A stretch of DNA of 64,000 nucleotides from Chlorobium sp. (GTDB taxonomy: Bacteria > Bacteroidota > Chlorobiia > Chlorobiales > Chlorobiaceae), in the NCBI GenBank assembly GCA_028280025.1, contig JANQMO010000050.1, forward strand, positions 1 to 64,000, written 5' to 3'. This document shows, one piece after another, positions 57,514-64,000 of the stretch (its first letter is position 1; the number at the start of each line of letters is the position of its first letter). A model generated the notes under the pieces. That model searched no databases and was not told the origin of the DNA. It worked only from the letters and a program-made list of their open reading frames with translations. Both the position numbers and the translations under genes were made by a program.

Positions 57514-58425
57514 ATGTCTATTCTCATCGTTGGATCTCTTGCCTTTGATGACATTGAAACCCCTTTCGGACGATCGGATGACACCCTTGGGGGGTCATCG
57601 ACCTATATCGCTCTGTCAAGCAGTTATTTCTGTGATGAAATCAACCTCGTCGGCGTTGTCGGCAGCGATTTCGGCAAGGATCATTTCCGTCTGCTGCACG
57701 AAAGCGGCATAGATACAAAAGGCATCCAGGTAAAAGATACCGGCAAAACATTCCGTTGGAGCGGCCGCTACCATTACGACATGAATACGAGAGATACCCT
57801 TGACACCCAGCTGAACGTGTTCGCTGATTTCGATCCCCATATTCCCTCGCAGTATCGTGACTCCAGATACATCTGCCTCGGCAACATCGATCCGGAACTC
57901 CAGATTAAAGTACTCGATCAGATACCCAATCCGGACCTGGTCATTCTGGACACCATGAATTTCTGGATCGAAGGCAAACCGGAAGCCTTGAAAAAAGTAC
58001 TTGAAAGAGTGGATGTCTTTATTATCAATGACAGTGAAGCGCGCCTCCTCAGCGGCGATCCGAACCTTGTCAAGTCGGCGAGGATCATCAGAAATTTAGG
58101 GCCGAAAACACTGATCATCAAGAAAGGCGAACATGGTGCTCTTCTGTTTACCGACAGCGGAATCTTTGCCGCCCCTGCATTTCCTCTTGAATCGATCTAC
58201 GATCCTACCGGCGCAGGAGATACTTTTGCCGGAGGATTTCTGGGTCACCTGGCCAGATCGGACGAACAGAACGATGCCGAACTCCGCAAGGCGGTGCTCT
58301 ATGGCAGTGCCATGGCAAGCTTCTGCGTTGAAAAGTTCGGTACCGAGAAGCTTGCAAACCTCGAACTGCTGGAAATAGAGGATCGCTACCAAAGCTTTCT
58401 CGACCTTTCAAGGATTGAGGAATAG
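57514..58425 (+). CDS. PfkB-family carbohydrate/nucleoside kinase
   Basis: The protein has 303 residues. N-terminal SILIVGSLAFDDIETPFG, DDTLGGSSTYIALSSSYF (di-Gly motif 1), FIINDSEARLLSGD, and the signature DPTGAGDTFAGGFLGHLA with catalytic Asp. Substrate unresolved (ribokinase, adenosine kinase and fructokinase groups share these). It follows the GH13 gene by 55 bp on the same strand. Confidence 0.88.
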   Translation: MSILIVGSLAFDDIETPFGRSDDTLGGSSTYIALSSSYFCDEINLVGVVGSDFGKDHFRLLHESGIDTKGIQVKDTGKTFRWSGRYHYDMNTRDTLDTQLNVFADFDPHIPSQYRDSRYICLGNIDPELQIKVLDQIPNPDLVILDTMNFWIEGKPEALKKVLERVDVFIINDSEARLLSGDPNLVKSARIIRNLGPKTLIIKKGEHGALLFTDSGIFAAPAFPLESIYDPTGAGDTFAGGFLGHLARSDEQNDAELRKAVLYGSAMASFCVEKFGTEKLANLELLEIEDRYQSFLDLSRIEE

Positions 58426-58469
58426 AAAAACCCCATGAGGCAATTTCATACATCATGCAGTGCGTCTTT

Positions 58470-58622
58470 ACATCGTCATCCCCGCGCCTGCCCTGTGAAA
58501 TAAACGCTCAAAATTTCACGGGGGAGAAATCCAAACGCCGACTTCACAAGGCGGCATGACTTTCTGCCGGGAACCGGTTCATGGTGTCTGACAGACATTA
58601 TGCAGTGCTTTTAAGACAGTCT
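58470..58622 (+). repeat. Dispersed repeat element (diverged copy)
   Basis: This gap shares blocks with the element at about 39130-39330: CGTCATCCCCGCGCCTGCCC, TGTGAAATAAACGCTC, TTTCACGGG, GGCGGCATGACTTTCTGC, a CATGGTG block and TTATGCAGTGCTTTTAAGAC. The central TATGGATGCCGCATCC-type part is replaced by other sequence. Confidence 0.55.
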
Positions 58623-58650
58623 CCTCAATCGTAAACCGTAACCGACAACG

Positions 58651-60420
58651 ATGGAGCAACTTACCAGCCTTGATCTCAGTATTATTGCAGGGTATCTTGT
58701 CCTCACCCTGCTTATCGGCCTGTATTTTTCCAAAAGGGCGTCTAAAAATGTCGGAGAGTTTTTTCTCTCAGGACGCCAGCTTCCCTGGTGGATTGCAGGC
58801 ACGGGAATGGTTGCCACAACGTTCGCAGCCGATACGCCTCTTGCCGTTACAGGACTGGTAGCAAAGCACGGTATTGCAGGCAACTGGCTCTGGTGGACCT
58901 TTGTTTCGGGAGGAATGCTTACCGTCTTTTTCTTCGCCCGGCTCTGGAGAAGAGCCAACATCCTTACCGACCTCGAATTCATCGAGTTGCGATACAGCGG
59001 AAAACCCGCAAAGTTCCTCAGAGGCTTCAAGGCACTCTATTTCGGGCTTTTCATCAACGCAGTGATCATCGGCTGGGTCAATCTTGCGATGTACAAAATT
59101 ATAAGGATAATGATACCGGAGCTCAATCCGGAGCTCGTCATCGTTTCCTGCGTGCTGTTGACCACATTCTACTCAGGACTCTCTGGTCTCTGGGGAGTCT
59201 CCATCACCGACGCTGTACAATTCGTCATCTCGATGGCCGGCTGCATCGTTCTTGCGGTCCTTGCGTTACAGGCTCCTGAAATAACCGGTGCAGGAGGCAT
59301 CACCGGGGCGCTGCCTGACTGGATGTTCAACTTTTTCCCGTCTTTTACTGCCGACAATGCCGCAGAAAACCTCAACGGAACGCTTCAGATGACCTTCGCG
59401 TCATTTGCCGCCCTGGCATTTATCCAGTGGTGGGCGTCATGGTACCCTGGAGCCGAACCGGGCGGCGGAGGGTATATCGCGCAACGAATGATGAGTGCCA
59501 AAGACGAAAAACACTCGCTTCTTGCAACACTCTGGTTCATCATCGCTCACTACTGTCTGAGACCATGGCCCTGGATCATCGTCGGCCTGGCAAGTCTTGT
59601 CCTTTTTCCCGACCTGCCCGCCGCAGAGAAAGAAGACGGTTTTGTACATGTCATGAAATCGGTCCTTCCTTCAGGGTTCAAGGGACTCCTCATCGCAGCG
59701 TTTCTCGCGGCATACATGTCAACCCTCTCGACCCATCTCAACTGGGGAACAAGCTATCTCATCAACGACTTCTACAAACGTTTTCTGAAAACCGATGCAA
59801 CACCCGGCCATTACGTTTCCATGTCCAGACTGTTTACCGTGCTTGTCGCATTGTTCGCCCTTTTCATCACCTTCTATGTCCTCGAAACCATAACCGGAGC
59901 ATGGGAATTCATCATTCAGTGCGGCGCCGGTACAGGATTCGTCCTGATCTTTCGCTGGTACTGGTGGAGACTCAACGCATGGTCGGAGATCACCTCGATG
60001 ATCGCCCCGTTTGCCGCATACGCATGGATTCAGTTTTTCACCGACATCGAGTTTCCGGTATCGATCTACATTATCGTCCTTTTCACCATTGCCGTCACCC
60101 TTCTTGTCACCTATCTGACACCACCGACAGAAGAAAAACACCTGCTCGAGTTCTGGTCGAGAACAAGACCGGGAGGATTTCTCTGGAATAAGGTTGCTCA
60201 GAAGAGTGAAACCGGCATTGCTCATTCCGAATCCGGTTTTTTCAGACTTTTCCTCGACTGGGCGGCAGGTATTGTTCTGGTATATTCCATTCTTTTCGGT
60301 ACAGGCAAACTCCTCTTCGGGGAACCGCTGACAGCGTCTGTTTATTTTGTGGTCGCGCTTGTGGCGGGAATTTTCATCTATACCGACCTGAACCGAAGGG
60401 GCTGGAACACCCTCGATTGA
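58651..60420 (+). CDS. Sodium:solute symporter (SSS family)
   Basis: The protein has 589 residues with about 13 membrane helices. SSS fold: LSIIAGYLVLTLLIGLYFSK, NVGEFFLSGRQLPWWIAGTG, TTFAADTPLAVTGL, FYSGLSGLWGVSITDAVQFV, and YMSTLSTHLNWGTSYLINDF with the sodium-site Ser/Thr in helix 8. The C-terminal third is longer than in SGLT transporters. The position after the GH13 enzyme and kinase suggests sugar uptake, but homologues often move other solutes. Confidence 0.87.
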   Translation: MEQLTSLDLSIIAGYLVLTLLIGLYFSKRASKNVGEFFLSGRQLPWWIAGTGMVATTFAADTPLAVTGLVAKHGIAGNWLWWTFVSGGMLTVFFFARLWRRANILTDLEFIELRYSGKPAKFLRGFKALYFGLFINAVIIGWVNLAMYKIIRIMIPELNPELVIVSCVLLTTFYSGLSGLWGVSITDAVQFVISMAGCIVLAVLALQAPEITGAGGITGALPDWMFNFFPSFTADNAAENLNGTLQMTFASFAALAFIQWWASWYPGAEPGGGGYIAQRMMSAKDEKHSLLATLWFIIAHYCLRPWPWIIVGLASLVLFPDLPAAEKEDGFVHVMKSVLPSGFKGLLIAAFLAAYMSTLSTHLNWGTSYLINDFYKRFLKTDATPGHYVSMSRLFTVLVALFALFITFYVLETITGAWEFIIQCGAGTGFVLIFRWYWWRLNAWSEITSMIAPFAAYAWIQFFTDIEFPVSIYIIVLFTIAVTLLVTYLTPPTEEKHLLEFWSRTRPGGFLWNKVAQKSETGIAHSESGFFRLFLDWAAGIVLVYSILFGTGKLLFGEPLTASVYFVVALVAGIFIYTDLNRRGWNTLD

Positions 60421-60484
60421 AACAGAAGTCAACAATGAACAACCCTGTGCACTCGATAAACATCATGGCCCGAAAATAACCGAT

Positions 60485-61069
60485 ATGTCTCATCTCCACA
60501 TAGTACTTGCATCACAATCACCCCGCCGCAGAGAACTTCTGGAGCTTATGCAGATACCCTTCAGTACTGTTCCTGCCGCAATCGACGAACAGTTTGACCC
60601 GGAGTTGACTGTCGAGGAGAACGTCATGGCCGTCGCAGAACAGAAAGCGCGTTATTCTGCGATGAAAATCGACATCGACCTGAGAGAATCCGTCATCCTT
60701 GGCGCCGACACGACCGTTGTCCTTGGAGAGACGTCACTCGGCAAACCCCGTTCGTTCGATGACGCCGGCGACATGCTCGCAAAACTGCAGGGAAAAACCC
60801 ATGAAGTGAAAACCGGCTTTGCGCTGCTTGAAGGCAATCGCTGTCATAAGGACTGCGTGACAACACGTGTCACATTCTCCCCCATGACCGAACAGGAGAT
60901 CAAGCAGTATATCGAGACTCAGCAGCCGTTTGACAAAGCCGGAGGATATGGCATCCAGGACCCCTTCATTTCATGCTTTATCCGGCGTATCGAAGGTTGT
61001 TACTACAATGTTGTGGGACTCCCGCTGTCACAAATCTATTCGGTTTTATGCAGGATCGGCAGGATCTGA
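60485..61069 (+). CDS. maf: Maf-family nucleoside triphosphate pyrophosphatase
   Basis: The protein has 194 residues. LASQSPRRRELLELM, ILGADTTVVLGETSLGKPRS, KTGFALL, and DKAGGYGIQDP are the Maf motifs. It hydrolyses non-canonical or excess nucleoside triphosphates such as dTTP/UTP. The 3' end overlaps the miaA start by 22 bp. Confidence 0.93.
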   Translation: MSHLHIVLASQSPRRRELLELMQIPFSTVPAAIDEQFDPELTVEENVMAVAEQKARYSAMKIDIDLRESVILGADTTVVLGETSLGKPRSFDDAGDMLAKLQGKTHEVKTGFALLEGNRCHKDCVTTRVTFSPMTEQEIKQYIETQQPFDKAGGYGIQDPFISCFIRRIEGCYYNVVGLPLSQIYSVLCRIGRI

Positions 61070-62040
61070 AAAGCGCTTCCCTGAATGCGCTGTCCGACAA
61101 AACCGTGGTCGTCATAACAGGACCGACTGCATCGGGAAAATCCTATCTGGCTCACGCCGCGGCAAAAAAAATCAATGCCGAAATCGTATCTGCCGATTCC
61201 CGCCAGATCTACCGCGGTATGGATATCGGAACCGCGAAACCCGATCCCGGAATGCTGAAGGAAGTTTCCTACCATTTTATCAGTGAAAAAACGGTAGACG
61301 AGGACTACAGTGCCGGTGATTTCGTGTCCGACGCGCTCCAGCGAATCCGGACTATTCATGAAAGAGGCAACAATGCGATCGTTGCCGGCGGCTCGACACT
61401 CTATATCGAAGGACTTCTGCAAGGCTTTGCAGATATTCCGGGAAAAGATCCGGAAACCAGACGCATTCTTGAAGAGGAGCTGAAAACAAAGGGAAGCGAT
61501 GCACTCTATCAGCGCCTGCAATCCATCGATCCGGAACAGGCGGCAACCCTCGACCCGTCGAAAACCCAGCGTCTTTTACGAAGCCTCGAGATCATTTCGA
61601 TCACGGGAAAAACCGTAACCGAACTACAGCGGTCCCCGACAAAGCCTCCGCCGTCGTTCAGATTTATCCCTTTTGCTCTCTTCCTGCCCAGAGAAGAACT
61701 CTATGAACGCATAAACAGAAGGACCGATGACATGATCCGGGCCGGTTTTATCGAAGAAGCTCAGAGGCTCTTCAGAACATACCGCAGAGAGAAGAACAGT
61801 CCGCTCCCCAACGCACTGCAAACTGTCGGATACAGGGAGCTTTTCGGGTTTTTCGAGGGTGATTACGATATCGAACGAGCGGTCGCACTGATACAGCAGC
61901 ACACAAGAAACTATGCAAAACGTCAGCTGACCTTTTTCCGAAACAGGCTGGACCTTACATGGATACCTGCACCGCATGACAGTACAAGCCTTGATAAATG
62001 CGCTGATGAACTGATACGACTCTATCCGAAACGACAATGA
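61048..62040 (+). CDS. miaA: tRNA dimethylallyltransferase
   Basis: About 330 residues. P-loop GPTASGKSYLAH, IVSADSRQIYRGMDIGTAKP, IVAGGSTLYIEGLLQG, TVGYRELFGFFEGD and the QHTRNYAKRQLTFFRN C-terminal segment. It prenylates A37 of UNN-reading tRNAs. The ATG inside maf is chosen because the product then begins a short lead before KTVVVITGPTASGK; the longer frame is maf read out of phase. Confidence 0.95.
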   Translation: MQDRQDLKSASLNALSDKTVVVITGPTASGKSYLAHAAAKKINAEIVSADSRQIYRGMDIGTAKPDPGMLKEVSYHFISEKTVDEDYSAGDFVSDALQRIRTIHERGNNAIVAGGSTLYIEGLLQGFADIPGKDPETRRILEEELKTKGSDALYQRLQSIDPEQAATLDPSKTQRLLRSLEIISITGKTVTELQRSPTKPPPSFRFIPFALFLPREELYERINRRTDDMIRAGFIEEAQRLFRTYRREKNSPLPNALQTVGYRELFGFFEGDYDIERAVALIQQHTRNYAKRQLTFFRNRLDLTWIPAPHDSTSLDKCADELIRLYPKRQ

Positions 62041-62266
62041 CGTTTTCCTTTTTACAGCACCCTTACTGTTCACTTACGTCATGAAACCGTATGGTATTTT
62101 TTGGATTGGTTTTTTCTTGGAAATGTTCCGCTTTTTCATGAAACTTCAAACAAACGGCAATACAAACTATAGGAAGTCCACCGCAATCATTCTCTCTCAA
62201 TGATCAAACAGGTCAATTTTGTATTCGGGCGCATCAACATGAACTGAGCCTTCTTACCAGGCCGTG

Positions 62267-62854
62267 ATGATGAAACATTCAGTATCAAAGCGCAAGGACC
62301 TCATTATTATTAAAATCGAAGAGCCTGTCTTTGACATCCGCCATGCGGACAGTTTTTATGAGGCAATAGATCACATTCTCGATTCAAAAGCCGATAAAAA
62401 CATCATCATCGATTTTTCACTTGTCAAGGCTATTGATTCGAGCGGAATCAGCTCCATGCTTCTTGCTCATCGAAAAGCGAACCAGTCGGAGCTGTTGACA
62501 ATTTTCGTCTCGCTGTGCCAACAGATAAAAGATATTCTGAAACTGTCAGGGCTTGACAAACAGCTCTACATTTTCACATCGCTTAATGAGGTCATGACGT
62601 TGATCGAGGCCTCGAGAAACAAAAAAGCCTGCAGTAAAAAATCCCGCCCCCATAAAACAACTTCGCAAAACGGCACCGCAGAGAGTGACCTGGAAGTGAT
62701 TCCCTCACCCATCATCAATGATGACGATCATATTATCGATGAAACGGCAGCCATCGAGAGTCACTCGGAAAACGAAAGCGGCGGAACAAAAAAAAGAGGA
62801 CGGCCGAAGAAATCGCTTTCAGGCTCGTTAAACGGTTCCAGGGCAAAAAAGTAA
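62267..62854 (+). CDS. STAS-domain (anti-anti-sigma) protein with AT-hook-like tail
   Basis: About 195 residues; GTG, ATG and ATG codons lie in tandem and any may start translation. Residues about 1-115 form a STAS domain: DKNIIIDFSLVKAIDSSGIS with the phosphorylatable Ser in DSSG, and FTSLNEVMTLIEA. A polar linker follows, and near the end KKRGRPKKSLSG is an AT-hook-like R-G-R-P core flanked by Lys. Partner-switching function is expected; the DNA-binding-like tail is unusual. An RsbW-like kinase is encoded at 41.3 kb. Confidence 0.82.
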   Translation: MMKHSVSKRKDLIIIKIEEPVFDIRHADSFYEAIDHILDSKADKNIIIDFSLVKAIDSSGISSMLLAHRKANQSELLTIFVSLCQQIKDILKLSGLDKQLYIFTSLNEVMTLIEASRNKKACSKKSRPHKTTSQNGTAESDLEVIPSPIINDDDHIIDETAAIESHSENESGGTKKRGRPKKSLSGSLNGSRAKK

Positions 62855-62970
62855 ACACCCGCTCAACGCTGCATTCCCGATGTCCGGGGAGTTCGTGAAC
62901 GTTTAACGCCCGGAGATCATTCCTCAGAAATACAGATCATACCGAATCTGCTTCGTTACAGGGAGCCTGC

Positions 62971-62988
62971 GTCCCGACATGTCGGGAC
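62971..62988. other. 18 bp perfect palindrome GTCCCGACATGTCGGGAC
   Basis: Located 100 bp upstream of the desaturase-family gene. It may be an operator, a dispersed repeat or a short hairpin. A related imperfect version (GATCCCGACAAGTCAGGATC) occurs at about 39353, which favours a repeat. Confidence 0.45.
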
Positions 62989-63089
62989 ACAGCGGCGTTC
63001 CCTCTTCCTTGCATCTTCGGCATGTTCGACAATCGCCAATTCAGGGTCTTGCGAAACAAGGCTTTCTACAGGTCTCTCTTTGTTTTTCA

Positions 63090-63863
63090 ATGGAAACTCT
63101 TTATTCATTATCCTGGCTGACGACCATTGCGGGAGGCCTGCTTTTCTGGCTCATCGAGGGCAGGATCCCTTTTTTTTCCTCTCCTGGCACAAGGGGAAAT
63201 CATGCAAAAATGAACCTTTCCATTGCAGGTATCAACCTTCTTATACTCCTGCCTGGAAGCATCGCCCTCTCGTTTGCCCTTGAACACGCCAAACCGTACT
63301 GGTCGGGAGTCAGGGCACTGGATATTTCACCTCTCGCCCAGACTGTACTTATCGTCGTCCTTATTGATTTATGGATGTACACCTGGCACAGGTTCAATCA
63401 TATAAGCGAGTTTCTCTGGCGCTTTCACGCTGTCCATCACAGCGATCCCTCACTGGACGTGACTACAGCATGGCGTTTCCATTATGTTGAAATCCTTTTT
63501 TCGGAGTTGCTGCGATTTCCTGTTTTCATTCTTATCGGCGCAAGCATTCAGGACCTCTTGCTCTACTCGATGATCATGACGCCGATCATTGAGTTTCATC
63601 ATAGCAACATCAGGATACCCTCCGCAGTCGACAGGATGCTGCGGCTCATCGTACCAACCCCACTCATGCATCGACTGCACCACTCGGCCATACGTGCTGA
63701 ACATGACACAAACTATGGCAGCATGCTCTCTCTGTGGGACAGGCTGTTTGGCAGTTACCTTGTCAAAAAAGACATCAGTGACATCGCTATCGGACTCACA
63801 AACGAAAGTGACAGCGATAAACAGCGCGTTCCGGCACTTTTGTTACGACCTTTTAACAATTGA
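63090..63863 (+). CDS. Sterol desaturase / fatty-acid hydroxylase family di-iron membrane enzyme
   Basis: About 257 residues from the ATG before ETLYSLSWLTTIAGG. Three histidine boxes of the family are present: HRFNH (in YTWHRFNHISEF), HAVHH (WRFHAVHHSD), and HRLHH (TPLMHRLHHSAIR), separated by membrane helices, giving a di-iron hydroxylase/desaturase site. The substrate is a lipid, not identifiable further. The frame is open 37 codons upstream without family features. Confidence 0.88.
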   Translation: METLYSLSWLTTIAGGLLFWLIEGRIPFFSSPGTRGNHAKMNLSIAGINLLILLPGSIALSFALEHAKPYWSGVRALDISPLAQTVLIVVLIDLWMYTWHRFNHISEFLWRFHAVHHSDPSLDVTTAWRFHYVEILFSELLRFPVFILIGASIQDLLLYSMIMTPIIEFHHSNIRIPSAVDRMLRLIVPTPLMHRLHHSAIRAEHDTNYGSMLSLWDRLFGSYLVKKDISDIAIGLTNESDSDKQRVPALLLRPFNN

Positions 63864-63872
63864 AAAAAGAGA

Positions 63873-63932
63873 GAAACGCCCGGTTTGTAAAAAGTTTATT
63901 ACTTTTTTATCAGATAAACCGTCAGGCGTTTT
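63873..63932 (+). terminator. Nested hairpin after the desaturase-family gene
   Basis: An outer stem AAACGCC-CGGTTT / AAACCG-TCA-GGCGTTT encloses an inner AAAAAGT-TTATT-ACTTTTTT hairpin with a T run. Likely rho-independent terminator 10 bp after the stop. Confidence 0.65.
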
Positions 63933-63961
63933 CACACTTCAACTGAGATCCAATCCTGAAG

Positions 63962-64000
63962 ATGTTTGACTCCCCTTTCAAACGCCAGGTAGAAAAACTG
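63962..64000 (+). CDS. Possible start of a gene cut by the window edge
   Basis: An ATG opens MFDSPFKRQVEKL and the frame continues off the window. A CCTGAAG lies just upstream. It sits after a terminator on the same strand, so it may be a real new gene, but 13 codons cannot show what it is. Confidence 0.3.
   Translation, partial: MFDSPFKRQVEKL

Overview
The window looks like chromosome of a green sulfur bacterium (Chlorobiaceae, Chlorobium/Prosthecochloris-like). This is inferred from protein character: a sulfide:quinone oxidoreductase-like flavoprotein, a Get3/ArsA-type ATPase with a C-terminal crystallin-like domain, a complete Rnf complex, and an AmtB-GlnK pair. No rRNA, tRNA or photosynthesis gene is present to prove it. 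Base composition is moderately GC-rich through most of the window and drops sharply in an accessory island at about 24.8-38 kb.

Left core (0-24.8 kb). Small housekeeping genes come first: an SRPBCC protein, a Nudix hydrolase, a corrinoid/metal-type binding lipoprotein, an MFS exporter, a CCA-adding enzyme and purB. They are followed by rseC-rnfBCDGEA, which ends in a strong terminator. Next is a phosphorus-scavenging neighbourhood: a lipoprotein pyrophosphatase, a TonB-dependent receptor and a beta-propeller phytase. After it come an SQR-like flavoprotein, thiS-thiG-thiH, GNAT and TfoX-C-like genes, and a secreted CAP-domain protein.

Accessory island (24.8-38 kb). Nearly all genes lie on the minus strand. 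Several are followed by hairpin sites with the anatomy of integron attC recombination sites, with stop codons falling inside the site. I see two convincing full sites, two probable ones and four or five half-sites. No integrase gene is in the window, so this looks like an integron cassette array, or a cluster of attC sites lacking an integrase. Cargo: acetyltransferase, AHSA1/START protein, LysE exporter, membrane protein, amidohydrolase, an AT-rich membrane/FN3/zinc-ribbon protein, a TIR-domain protein translationally coupled to a truncated Mrr-like nuclease, a PD-(D/E)XK nuclease, a coiled-coil membrane protein, and a run of three small unknown genes preceded by a 48-residue membrane ORF. 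An IS3-family element sits in one attC.

Right core (38-64 kb). apbE, whose product could flavinylate the Rnf subunits; pgi; an RsbW-like kinase; amtB-glnK-porin; nikR with a nickel ECF transporter (nikMLQO); a two-part GNAT protein; DAHP synthase; an ArsA/Get3 ATPase; MltD with six LysM repeats; truA; a divergent GH13 enzyme, a PfkB kinase and an SSS symporter that may form a carbohydrate module; maf-miaA; a STAS protein with an AT-hook-like tail; and a sterol-desaturase-family enzyme.

Intergenic spaces carry several dispersed repeat families: a roughly 100-150 bp element at 18.9, 39.1 and 58.5 kb, short GC-clamped palindromes, and low-complexity tracts.
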